A stretch of 64,000 bases of DNA from Endothia cerciana (lineage: Eukaryota; Ascomycota; Sordariomycetes; Diaporthales; Cryphonectriaceae): positions 1-64,000 of the forward strand of contig JALRMH010000022.1 in assembly GCA_026119935.1 (NCBI GenBank). The letters are read 5' to 3'. The notes below the pieces were generated by a model. It was not told the origin of the DNA, ran no database searches, and worked only from the letters and a program-made list of their open reading frames with translations. The position numbers and the translations under genes were made by a program. Below, piece after piece: positions 1-11,026 of the stretch. Every line of letters starts with the position of its first letter. Within the stretch, counting starts at the first letter, position 1.

Positions 1-36
1 CACCCCCCTACCCCATCACCACAAATTTCCCCAACC

Positions 37-120
37 CCCCCCCCACCCCGGGGTCCCCCCCCCCCCCCCCCCTTCTTTTTCTTCCCTTTTTTTTTTTTTT
101 TTTTTTTTTCTTTCTTTTTC
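37..120. repeat. Homopyrimidine C-tract / T-tract
   Basis: A run of C (about 55-72, interrupted only at the start) passes into mixed C/T and then more than 20 T. It is low complexity and may be a promoter-type pyrimidine tract. Exact homopolymer lengths may be affected by sequencing. Confidence 0.7.
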
Positions 121-979
121 CTTCTGAAAAGGGAAAAGAAAGAAAGGAGAGAAAAGTCTGGCCGAGTTGGCACACATCTCTGCCGCCTGCTCAGGGTAGT
201 GGTGAGAGAGAGGTCGTGACTACGGCCTGCCCATCATCTCGGGAGGTCGACATATCTTTCCTCAACTGTGAGACTACTTGGCCAGAGAGCTCAATCTTGG
301 CAAAGACTACTGAAGATCAGGGCATTAAGTAGGCCGGCATGGTCAAAACTTACTTCTCCACAGCCCCCCTCTGGACGTCGTAGCGAATGCCAGAGGGTAC
401 CTTGATGGACTTGGCCCAAGGCTTCATAAAGAGCAATCTCATCCGTTTTGGGAGAATAGGGCATTTGATCTCGCTGTCCATCGCGCCCGCCGCCGGACCA
501 CTCGGATCTTCACACGGTCTCGCATCCTGCGGTGCGGCCCTTTCCTGCTGGTTAACAGTACACTTAGTCACGCCAGCCTCTCCCAAGAAGCACCGACTCA
601 GCTCCCGAGGCATCGTACCTCGTGCGCATCTGTCAGCACCAAACATATGTGCTCGTGTCGAGCCATTTTCACGCTCGAGGAAGACAGCAGGATTGTTTGC
701 TTGCCGTCAGACGAGTGACCGGCGATGTGGAGCACCGGCTCGGTTAGTACCGCGCCGTGCCGGTCCCCTTCCGGATCCACACTTCCGGGGCTTTCTGAAC
801 GGCGTTGGAACTTCTACACCTCAGCTTCTCTAGCCTATCTACCTCGACGAGCTGACAGTTGCAAGCTTGGATCATGCGCCCGAAGATTGTGGCATGGCAT
901 TGCTCCGAGATCCGGTAGTGCTCAGGAGACGCCGTGGGTGCCAGACGAGCCCGGTGACAGGGGCCTTAAGCTTATCCCC

Positions 980-1017
980 CTGCCAGGCCTATTATGACCT
1001 GCCAGGCCTATTATGAC
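980..1017. repeat. Perfect 19-bp tandem duplication
   Basis: The unit ctgccaggcctattatgac occurs twice head to tail with no mismatch, about 820 bp upstream of the agmatinase start. Each unit contains the palindrome aggcct. It could be a duplicated regulatory site or a recent slippage event. Confidence 0.9.
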
Positions 1018-1838
1018 GGCGTTTCGGTTCGACAGACATATGCCCCGCCAAAGCTTATCATAGACGTCATCCACTTTATCTCTTGCTCTCTGGTGTGCAC
1101 TTAGGAGCGTCCTGTGGCTAACAAACCGTTCCCTAGGTAGACTCAAGGGTGGGCCGAGGCCAAAGATTGTGGTGGATCGATTTGCATTACCCATTATCTC
1201 ATATTCTTGTCGACGATGGCGGATACAGGTGCGCAGCCGTCGTTTCACCCCTCCAGCTGGGCGAGGTGATTTGTCGCGAGATCTCCACGGACCGGGAAAA
1301 TGAGGAGGGACGATGCAACCATTGGACAATTGATGATGCCCACATGTGGCTTTCCTGCTCGGCCAGCTGTCAGAATCTCGCCGGCAAGTCATGTCAATGT
1401 GCCATCGCATTATCTCGATGCCCCGCACCGGGGCGGCTCTTCTCTGTGTTGCCGCAACGGCTGGGGCTTCTCCTAAGTACGGACCAGCCTCGGGATCTCC
1501 TTCCACTGGTGGGTTGGGGTGGACGACTGGCTTCTTCCTTGCCCTGCCCGTTCCTGCTTACACCGCTGTGCTTGTCAAAACTTGTTGAATTGGTCTTCCT
1601 GAGTGGTCAATTCGCCAAGCATGGTGACGATAAGCTGCCGATGACAGCACGTTTTCTGCCCTTGGCCCCTTGATCGCAACGTGGGAGTCTTGGATGATCT
1701 GGAGCTATGGGTTGGACTAGAAGAGCTGTACCTGACCCATAAAGTGAGGCCGGAGACCAAACCTCTTCTGCAAATTTTACTTGGTTTCCGTGCCTCGCGC
1801 CTCTCTCACCTGAAAGTCCGCTCTGAGGAATTCTGACG

Positions 1839-3553
1839 ATGCTTTCGCGAACTTCACTTGCTCTGCTTTGGGCGGCCTTTGTGGCTGGCCACGGAGATCA
1901 CGACCATCAGAGTCCTATCTCCGGCCCTCATCAGTCACTTTGGTACAGCACCTTGCCCGGCGACGGTGGCACTCAGGTATGCGCCTTTTGGACTATTGGA
2001 CGTGGTCGTGTGAGACTGGACCCTGGACTGAAACCCTTATCCAGGCCGACTCCGTATTCTCCGGTATCTCGACCTTTGGCCGTCTGCCCTACGCACAATG
2101 CCTGTCCCCCAAGAGTGATGCGAAATACGACATTGCCTTCATCGGTTCGTTGCGAAAGATTCCCGACCAAGTTGCTTAGAGACATTGCTAGAGCTGACAC
2201 ACCTACGTACCACCCGCAGGCGCTCCCTTTGATACCGGTACCTCCTACCGTCCAGGTGCTCGCTTTGGCCCTTCGGGTATCCGCCAGGGCTCACGAAGGT
2301 TGAACCTCTAGTGCGTGGCGTCCCCATCCAAGAGCCAGATCATAACCACTCTTCTGACCCAGGACTGCCTTCAGCGGAGGGTACAATGTGCCCCTGGAAA
2401 CCAACCCGTTCAACAGCTGGGCTACGGTGCTGGACTGTGGTGATATCCCGGTGACCTCGTACGTGGAGACCACTCTCGACCCCGGCCCCGACGGCTGAGC
2501 TGACTGGGCCTCCTATATAGGTACGATAACAGCTGGGCTCTGCACCAAATCGAGGAAGGCCACTATAGCATCCTCTCCCGCGAGCCGGCCACCGACGCGC
2601 ACAAGCTAGGCCCGGCGAAGAAGGGCAAGACCTTGCCTAGGGTAATCACCCTTGGCGGTGACCACACGATCACCCTGCCCCTGCTGAGGTCCATCAACCG
2701 TGCCTACGGACCCGTGCGGGTGATCCACTTCGACAGCCATCTCGACACCTGTAAGTCCGGTCTACCACCCCTGCCCCCCTTCCCTTTCCCATCCGGGGGA
2801 ACCGAATACTCACACTTTGACACCCTAGGGCGGCCCAAGGTCTTCGGCGGCTCCCCGTCCGAGGTCGCCAGCATCAACCACGGCACCTACTTCTACCACG
2901 CCGCGCAGGAGGGTCTGCTTGCGAACGACTCCAACATCCACGCTGGCATCCGCACCACGCTCAGCGGGCCCTCGGACTACGAGAACGACGGCTACTGCGG
3001 GTTCGAGATCGTCGAGGCGCGGGAGGTCGACACCATCGGCACCGAGGGCATCATCAAGAAGATCCGGGACAGGGTGGGTGAGACGGAGCCCGTGTACCTG
3101 AGCCTGGACATCGATACCTTGGACCCGGCCTGTAAGTCAGCGCGTCAGGAAAGGTTGCGGGAGGAGGGATCGTTTGCCGTGAAGTTGCTCGCTGACGACT
3201 TGTGTCCCAGTTGCCCCTGCTACTGGTACCCCGGAGACGGGTGGCTGGTCAACGCGCGAACTGAGGACCATCCTTCGGGGTCTGGATGGGCTTAACCTTA
3301 TCGCCGCTGATGTTGTGGAGGTTGCTGTAAGCCTGTCACCGTATCTCCCTTTTTTTTCCTTTTTTTTTTTCTTCTTTTTCTTCTTCCTCCTTCTGCTGTC
3401 CGGAACTGACAAGTTTTCTAGCCTGCTTACGACACAAACGCTGAGCACACCACCATGGCGGCCGCCGATGCCCTTTACGAGATCATGAGCATCATGGTTA
3501 AGAAAGGGCCGTTGAGCAAGGCTATTGATCAGGGTGAGGAGCAGGAGCTGTGA
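1839..3553 (+). CDS. Agmatinase (ureohydrolase family), secreted form
   Basis: Ureohydrolase-family enzyme (arginase/agmatinase fold), predicted to hydrolyse agmatine or a similar guanidino compound to an amine and urea with a binuclear Mn centre. Eight exons give 397 aa: 1839-1976, 2045-2144, 2220-2310, 2375-2458, 2521-2750, 2829-3131, 3211-3326, 3422-3553. All introns are GT-AG, 62-95 nt. Metal ligands visible in the spliced protein are His186 in GGDHT, Asp209/His211/Asp213 in HFDSHLDT, and Asp308/Asp310 in SLDIDTLDP. The substrate-loop motif GAPFDTGTSYRPGARFGP is intact. The N-terminus (LALLWAAFVA) looks like a signal peptide, followed by a His/Asp-rich GHGDHDH segment, so secretion or vacuolar targeting is inferred. 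The exact substrate cannot be fixed from sequence; guanidinobutyrase is the main alternative. Confidence 0.93.
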
Positions 3554-4262
3554 TCTCAGCCACTGGGTCTGAGTCGATCCGCTTCCAGGGGTGCGCACGG
3601 GGATGGTCAAGGTTTGAAAGGCGAGGATTGAGGGGTGCAAATAGTGAGGCTCCGTTGTTATGGAGCCTGAGCATGGCGGCGAAAATAGCACTGGAGTTTG
3701 TAAAATAAGTGCGGTTAGACTCTGCACGAACCAGGTTCCAGAAGGCGAGGCACTTCTCAAGCATAAATCCGTGAAATCTTCCGAGCGCAACGTTAACCGG
3801 GCACGTCCGAAGCTGTACCAGTGGCCACAAACCCCGGAGCCCGACCTCGCCCTCAGGCTCCAGCCGCCTCCCAGATCGGGCGTCGCATTGCAGCTTGTCA
3901 CTCACACCAAGGCGATGCAAGTCTTCTTTGGTCCATCCTAGATGCTCTTACTTGTGCGTACAGAGAAGTGGGATGGGACTCGGCTGATCGACCTATCATG
4001 GAGAGAATCTCGGGGTCCGAAAACACCCTGCATTGCGTGGATCCGTCGTGAGATCGAAATTACTTGGGCATTGTTTGCAGGCAGTATCTGTGCAATATGA
4101 ACGTGGCACTGGAACTCTTTTGAGAAGGTTTTTTCTCTGGTTTTCCTTGAAGTATCCAGGAAAGCTTACGTTCTGCGTAGCCAAAAGGATCTTTCTATTA
4201 GATATGACCTTGAGGCTGCTGAGCGCGCAAAATTAACCTGACATCTGGTTGCAGGCATCACC
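3554..4262. other. Intergenic
   Basis: Holds the 3' flank of the agmatinase gene and the promoter and leader of the acyltransferase gene. No further gene, RNA or repeat was seen. Confidence 0.6.
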
Positions 4263-5914
4263 ATGGCTTTCAACTTTTTCAAGAGCCTCCTCGGTCGGGG
4301 GAAGCCTCAGCGGCCAGCCCGCGCGCCAACGGACGAAGTTCTTCCCATGTACGACTTCGATGCACGCCCTCAGGTTCGCGACATCATCATCGGCTGGACA
4401 TTGCGGTTCGACGACATCCTCGACGCTGACAAGCTAAATATTGCACTAAGCCGACTACTCGAGATAGGCGATTGGAGGAAGCTCGGTGGGAGACTGAGAG
4501 AGAAGGTGAGTCAAAGAAGGAATGATAGATCGAAGTGGGCGGCGATTCTTGAATAGTCCTGTGAGTGCATACACACAGCTTCAGAGGCTGACCGAAGAGA
4601 CTCTAGGAAAATGGTCAACTTGAGATTCATGTCCCAGCCGAATTTACACCGAAACGGCCCGCAATCCGCTTCTCGCATGAGACACTGAACATGGGCATTT
4701 CAGAACACCCTCTGGCGGCTCACCTACCAAGTCCGACCAGCAGCGGATCTATACAAGAAGGAGCAGATCAGTTCGAAGGATTGGCCGCACCAGAAGACGC
4801 GCCGAGATGCTTGGAGCACTTCTTGACTCGCGACGTATCTCAACTTGGTTTACACGTCGTGTCCTTCACCGACGCCACCCTGGTTTCGTTAACGTTTCCG
4901 CACACAATGTGCGACCTGCTTGGCCTGCAAGCGATCGTCGACAACTGGGTCAAGATTCTGTCTGGAAGGGAGGGCGAGGTCGTCCCCCTTCTTGGCGTTC
5001 ACGAGGATCCTATTGCTGAAGTTGGTACGGGGCAGCTCCATAGGTTCGAGGAGCCATGGGCCCTGAAGGGTCAGATTCTAAGCGGATTCGGCTGGTTCCG
5101 CTTCATATGGACTATGATCTGGGACGCGATCCGGCTAGGCCAGTCTGAACAGCATATGATCTACCTGCCTGCGTCTTCGCTCCAGAGAATGCGAGCGTCC
5201 GCGATTGCGGATCTAGCAGCGGTAACTTCGAGCAACATCATCAATGACTGGCATCCTCAAAATGTATATCTCACAGACAACGACATTCTCACAGCCTGGA
5301 TGACTCGAATGGCCGCTCACAGCCTACCGCCCAACTCGACCCGCAGCATCACTTTCCTCCAATTCTTTGAGCTTCGTGGTCGGCTGCCGACGGTATTCCA
5401 ACCACCACAAAAGGCCGTGTACATAGGAAACTTTATATTCGCCTGCTGGGCACATCTCACTGCCCGTGACGCCCAGCACGCCCCATTGGGTGCTGTTGCT
5501 GGGAGGTACAGGGCGTTCCTCGCCGCGCAGACCACCGAGGGTCAGGTACGGGGACTTCTTCGGGTGTTCAGGGCAAGGACAGCCGCAGGCAAGAGGATCG
5601 GTGCGATGAAGCCGGACAGCATGGTGATCACATGCTCCAACTGGAGCAAGGCGAAGTTCTTCGCCGCCGTGGACTTCAGTCCGGCGGTGGTTCGGAAGGG
5701 AAAGCCATTCGGCCAGCCGAAGTTCGGATCGGGAAGGCCGGTGTATTATCACGGACTCAACCTTAGGCCGCTGGGTTCGGGAAAGTCCAAGCAGGTGGGC
5801 GCAGCAACGGGCGTGAATATTCTCGGAAAGGACGCTGGTGGGAACTACTGGATCATGGCTATGTTGCCGCCGAAGTCATGGCCCAGGATTCAGAAAGAGC
5901 TTGCTGCCTTGTAA
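4263..5914 (+). CDS. BAHD-type acyltransferase (transferase family)
   Basis: Predicted CoA-dependent O- or N-acyltransferase of the BAHD/fungal transferase superfamily, the group that includes many fungal secondary-metabolite acetyltransferases. Two exons, 4263-4505 and 4607-5914, encode 516 aa; the intron is a phase-0 GT-AG of 101 nt. The N-terminal family block reads WRKLGGRLREK, then across the splice ENGQLEIHVPAEF, which supports the junction. The catalytic HxxxD motif is HTMCD (His180-Asp184). A C-terminal segment at about 437-454 (DFSP...PFGQPKF) sits where BAHD enzymes have DFGWG, but is diverged. There is no signal peptide or transmembrane segment. No polyketide synthase, peptide synthetase or terpene cyclase lies in the window, so it is not in a recognisable cluster and its acceptor is unknown. 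Confidence 0.87.
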
Positions 5915-6939
5915 CTTATCTAGATATCGCTGTACTGAGCTTTTTATCATGTTCTGACGTCCTCATTTGCCCTTGGCCAATGTGAGCTGGATCTTGACGC
6001 TCACCATACAACTGCATCCCATATCCCCTGCCGTATGCGCCTTGCGCTTTGCGTACGATCTCTTGGCAGCATATATATGCAATAACAAGGCTATATATAC
6101 CCAGATACAGATCGTTGCAATGCTGTATCACTATGTATGTATCTGCAAGCGATATAGACCCGTCAACCTGCAGAAGAATGAGGTGCTAGCCTCCTTATCC
6201 GGTTCAAGCCCTCCGATATCTTATTAGTTCAAACAAGATACTGCTAAAAGGACTAATAAGCAAATAAGTATATAAGCTGGGCTATGATATGGGTAGAGGT
6301 AAATACTAGATATCAAAGTACTTTAAGGTATAAAATATTCTTAGCAGCAAGCCTCCTTTAATATCCTCTTACAGCATATTAACTATACTTTCCGAATAAT
6401 ATCATCAGCTGTAGAGAAAGGCTATTAATCAATGATATCGATAATATGGTTAAATTAGTTCTTTGTAATAGATTTAAGATATTCACAGCTCAGTGTACTT
6501 CAACGTGAGTTTTAGTTACGATAACGCAACACGATGCTAGACACAGAGCCCTCAGGACAACTGTATTTAGCGAATAACGAGCGCTTAGTTTAACCTAAAT
6601 CAAACTCTGTCGCAATCCGTGTCCATGTATAAGGAGATTAACGCTTTCTGGGAGCTCTAGGAGGCCTGGGCGGCATTCTGTAGTTGTTTGTTGTAAAAGA
6701 GAGAGTTGGTGGGAGTGTGGAATGTTGAGAAATTACGCGTCGGGATCGGTATTTTTGTCCCCCCACTGTAGGCAGCAATTCTCTAGCTATGGAAACCAAT
6801 GAGACCACTGCACATAAACTTTTCTGACCTTAAACACACTTCCACACATCTGCTCAATTCCTCAAACAGACTGCCAACGGTTATACTGACTAGACGGCCT
6901 ACTTGTCCCAGCTCTGTTCTCTGTCCAGACCCATAAGAC
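5915..6939. other. AT-rich intergenic island
   Basis: From about 6050, and most strongly 6220-6620, composition shifts to visibly AT-rich sequence full of TA dinucleotides, unlike the GC-rich flanks. No coding frame survives. This may be an old RIP-mutated repeat, but no family could be read. The segment nearest 6940 is the promoter of the P-loop ATPase gene. Confidence 0.5.
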
Positions 6940-8699
6940 ATGGCCCAGAACGAGCAGCACACTCGCTGGCGCAACTTTCTCCAGCAGCGCGACCACAAGC
7001 AAGATGGTATCGATGAGATGAGGAGCACACCCATTCTGACTGAGACCGCCCGCCTGAAAGGCTCCAGTTTCGGCAAAGCAAATCAAGAGACCTTCCCGCA
7101 GTATGGTCTCCTTGCTGGCATCGGCAATGCTGAGACCAGTGACGAGATAATTCACTACAACGTGTGAGCGAAATCCATTATTCCAAACTCTGTCTGTGGC
7201 AGACTTTGCCATTTTCCCAGAGGTTGAAGGTATGGGCCGCGCAAGTGTCTCTTAGAGATCATCCCGCCGCAGCCGTCTACCTTCGAGACAGCTCCCAAAA
7301 TTCCTTGAGCAGAAGGGACAAGCCATGAAAAGACGATGACTGGCATACAAATTCGATTAGTGCCGCCCCGTCGAGCCTCTTCATATGTGGCAGCCAGGGC
7401 AGCGGCAAGAGTCACACTCCCTCCTGCCTGCTCGAGAACTGCCTACTCAGCCATGGAGCCAACAATTTGCCCCGGCCTCTTACCGGGATTGTTTTTCACT
7501 ACGATACCTTCATCTCCGGTAATGCTGGCAGCACTTGCGAGGCAGCCTTTCTATCTAGCAAGCACGAGATCAAGGTCCGCGTCCTCTGTGCCCCCACCAA
7601 CATTGCCAGCATCAAGGCAACGTACGCGCGCTTCCCGAGAGTAGTCGTTCATGGGCTACGCATAAATGACCAGGATCTCAACACCAAGCGCATGATGGAG
7701 TTGATGGCAGTCAAGGCAGGCAGCGCGATGCCTCTGTATATGCACGTGGTCAAGCGTATCCTGAGGGACATGCGGCTGAAAGAGCAGGCCACGGGCGGGA
7801 CTTTTAGCTATAAGGACTTTCGCGCCATGGTGGATGACGCTGAGCTGTCGGACGGCCAGCGAGCACCCCTAGAGCAGCGTCTTAATACCCTCGAGTCCTT
7901 CCTGGCTCAGAAGCTCGTCACTGTTCCCAACAAGAAGAACAAGAAACGTCAGCCCCTCCACACCTTGCAAACCGCCCCGGTCGTCGACTGGACTTCGAAG
8001 CCAGGCCAACTCACAATCGTCGATCTTTCTTGCCCGACCGTCGATCCAGAAACTTCTTGCCTGCTCTTCAACATCTGCCTGTCGCTCTTCTTAGAACAGG
8101 ACTCCGCCCTCGTCGGCCGAGTCGTCGCGCTCGACGAGGCGCATAAGTACATGAACGACAGCGGCGAGGCCAGCGTGCTTACCGACCATCTGCTTGCGAT
8201 AATCCGGCTGCAGCGACATTTGGGCGCCCGTGTGATAATCTCCACGCAGGAGCCTACCCTGAGTCCAAAGTTATTGGATCTGTGCTCTGTTACGGTGGTG
8301 CATCGCTTCACTAGCCCTGAGTGGCTGAGGGCGCTGCAGAAACATTTGGCAGGGGTGAGCAATGTTTCGGGGATGTTGGAGAAGGTTGCGGCTATAGGTG
8401 AACCTGACAGTAACGAAGAGGGAACGGATGGGGATGGAAGTGACAGCGGGACGGGTGGGCTGGCTCGAGTTCCCAAGACGCTGACAACCAGGGCCAAGGG
8501 CAGTAGTGAGGAGGTGGTGATGAACATCTTCGGGCAGATTGTGGAACTTGGTGTCGGAGAAGCATTCATCTTTGCACCGAATGCTGCACTCGATGTCCGA
8601 CGCGATGCCAAGGTGGTGAAGCTTGGAAATAGCATGCTCAAAGTCCGGATCCGTGCTCGCGTCACCGAGGATGGTGGACGCAGTGTGATGGCCGGTTGA
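6940..8699 (+). CDS. P-loop ATPase (HerA/FtsK-like translocase fold), fungal family
   Basis: RecA/HerA-type P-loop ATPase of a family common in ascomycetes, with no assigned function that I know of. Two exons, 6940-7163 and 7361-8699, give 520 aa. The intron is 197 nt (GTGAGC...TTAG, phase 2); splicing removes the in-frame stop at 7165. The spliced protein then runs NVAAPSSLFICGSQGSGKSH, with Walker A GSQGSGKS at residues 85-92. Walker B is VVALDEAH, with DEAH at 333-336, followed by an ISTQEP motif (about 368-373) in the position of a sensor or arginine-finger strand. A Lys-rich linker (NKKNKK) and an acidic Gly/Ser segment near residues 420-440 are probably disordered. There is no targeting signal. 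ATP-driven motion on DNA is an inference from fold only. Confidence 0.8.
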
Positions 8700-9477
8700 T
8701 ACGCTGTGGATCCTTTCTTTGCATAGAGCCCTTGAGACGGTGTTCAGATGGGCTGGCAGTTGGACGAGAGCTGTATATTTTAGGTGTCCCGTCTGGCCAT
8801 CTGTAAGGCTCCTTGGTTGGGGATCTTACCATCGGTGATTCACGTCTACATAGGGCTATGAGGACATGACTTTAAAGAACCATCTAGCAAAAGCTTGACC
8901 GCATAGAAGGGTTTGTGCTGTCTGAAAACTTATAGTACTCTACCTGAGCTATTATTGCTGGGCGAGCTTGACATTGCAGCATCGTGAACACCCTCCGCGG
9001 CCCCGTCGAAAGCGTGGAAATTGCAGAGTTATGTCACATGTGACGTGAGGAAAGAAGCTAGGGAGGATCTACATGTGTCGAGTTGGTAAAAGCCCATAGT
9101 GGAGCGACGAATGGCACTCTAAGGCCTTGGTAGGAAGTCTATGCGCGAATTCCAAACTCAATTTAGCCTCCTTCCCAGGAGCATGAGAAAAGGAGTCTCC
9201 CGAATGAGTGCCTATAGGATGTCTGCCCACCCTCTGATAGAAGCCTGGTCCTCTTCTATTCATTTCTGTGAATCAGAGTCGTTGTACCTGGGTATTGCAT
9301 TTTCCGACTTAATTACAGAATGCGGGTTTTTTACTCTGTGACTCTGGCTTTTCCACAATACCACTCCCACAGCAACGTAAGGGATGGTATGAACTATGTA
9401 CTATAGAAGAGCTGCAGTATCTTGTGACAGGATCCGCGACCTGCCGTGATTTCCTGAGTTCTAGGTAGGTAGCAAGC
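8700..9477. other. Convergent intergenic region
   Basis: The shared 3' flank of the P-loop ATPase gene (+) and alpha-galactosidase gene (-). No gene or repeat seen. Confidence 0.6.
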
Positions 9478-11026
9478 TCAACGCGACAACAACTTTCCGC
9501 AGTATTGAAACACTAAAACTGCTGTGTCATGCGAGGCAACAGATACCGTAGCACTATTTGTAAATGAACCGAGACAATCTCCTGACCAAGCATCGAGAAT
9601 ATGATAAGTCCCGTTGGCATCAAGATACGGCACCTCGCTGAAGTCGATCGTCATGTCCTCAGTGTCGTCAAGTGTATTGAGCATCAAAACAAAGGTGCCT
9701 TGTTGGCTTTCTCCCGCCCAGTATTGCGCTGGATATGTCTCGTTCCAGGTGTAATCCGGCAAGTAACCCCATTTGTATGGCGTAGCAGCGGCGCCGTACA
9801 CGTCGTCTTGGTTGAAAGCAATCAGGTACTCATTTTTCAGCACGTCGACGTATTCCTTGGACATAACTGTCAGGTCTGCGCTCATGATCAGGGGGCTCTT
9901 CATAGCAGCCCAGAAGGCGAAGTGCGAGCGAGCCTCCTCATAACTGAGACCACTATTACCAACTTCAAGCATATCTCCATCGTTATGGCCCCAGAAATTG
10001 ACACTGTCCATCTTGAAGGAATTCATGTTGAGGATGGAAGAAATATAAGACCACCTCGCTGCTTTGTCGTCAGTACTTGGTCCTTGAATATATTAAAAGA
10101 ATTCGAACTCGAATAAATAGGGAAGGAAAGTGCTAGAGGATGATGCTGACCTTCAATATCGGTGCTGATCCTCCACGAGTTACCTGTCTGGTTGCCCCAC
10201 TCCTCAACGCCTTCATATCCCCATATGCAGATACTGTACTGAATTGTGCGATTCTGGGCAGCGAGAGCATTGCGCATGATTCGGTATCTCTCGGCTGAAT
10301 TTGAAACCGTGTAGTTGTATCCGGGTGGGCAGATGTCATCCTCCGAAGCACACGTTCCGTTGTCATAGAGTTGGGGCGAAGCAATACTCGCGGTACATGC
10401 TTGACACTCATCGGTCCAGTTGGAGGGCACATTACAGTTATCATACTTGAGGTCTGTATTCACATCGATTAGCGCCCTGAGGCATCTCAAGTACATGCAA
10501 GGCCTCTTGGGGCAACTCACAATCAACGCCCCAGGCCGCCCACGATGCTGCATCGATGCTCTCGTACCCAATGCTGGCAGGATACCCCGCGCACGTCTCC
10601 GTTCCTGCGCTGCTGTAGATACCAAGTTTGAAGCCCATGTTGTGTATCTGATCTGCCAAGCCCGAAATGCCATCTGGGAACTTCTCGGGATCCGGAATCA
10701 GCTGTCCGGTAACGCTATCACGCCCAGTGATGAGTGACCAGCAGTCATCTAGGTTTATATAATCGTAGCCAAATTCCTAACGCACAGGTAAGTAGTTGTT
10801 GTACCAACAGCCATGGGGCCACGAGGTTTCGTACCAGGAATCCATTGTCGATCATGGCCTGAGCTTGCTCGATGAAAAGCGCAGCGCTGATGTTGCATTC
10901 ATAGGTGTTCCATGAATTCCATCCCATTGCTGGTAACTTTCCAGTTCCATCTTCCCAGATCAGAGCGGACGTCAGGGGCGCCAAAAGTAGCAAAGCAACT
11001 CGTAGGACTCTCATCTCTATATTCAT
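9478..11026 (-). CDS. Alpha-galactosidase, glycoside hydrolase family 27
   Basis: Secreted retaining alpha-galactosidase that releases terminal alpha-linked galactose from galactomannan or raffinose-type sugars. Four exons on the minus strand (11026-10835, 10776-10521, 10453-10151, 10058-9478) give 443 aa; the introns are 58, 67 and 92 nt. The last acceptor could also be 3 nt upstream, adding one Ala. A signal peptide (RVALLLLAPLTSA) precedes GH27 blocks: GMGWNSWNT-type PAMGWNSWNTY, YINLDDCW (about 70-77), the nucleophile in YLKYDNC (Asp154), and the acid/base block GHNDGDMLEVGN (Asp279 the likely catalytic residue). Several N-x-S/T sites fit a glycoprotein. The start could instead be the Met four residues later (11014), which leaves a cleaner signal peptide. 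It lacks the C-terminal carbohydrate-binding module some fungal GH27 enzymes have. Confidence 0.93.

Larger units (their letters stand above)
1..1838. other. Intergenic, upstream of agmatinase
   Basis: No gene could be supported. The stretch opens with C-rich then T-rich homopolymer tracts (about 37-110), like the pyrimidine tracts ahead of genes elsewhere in the window. It also holds a perfect 19-bp tandem duplication (980-1017). Open frames occur on both strands but none shows a family motif, good start context or splice pattern. Confidence 0.6.

Noticed and set aside
350..646. 98-codon minus-strand ATG frame with a basic end
   Set aside because: Protein-like last 40 residues but no family and no gene context; too weak to annotate.
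1149..1673. 174-codon frame upstream of agmatinase
   Set aside because: Composition looks random, in the promoter region of a well-supported gene, no motif.
4263..8699. Secondary-metabolite gene cluster around the BAHD acyltransferase
   Set aside because: No backbone synthase, P450, transporter or cluster regulator among the neighbours.
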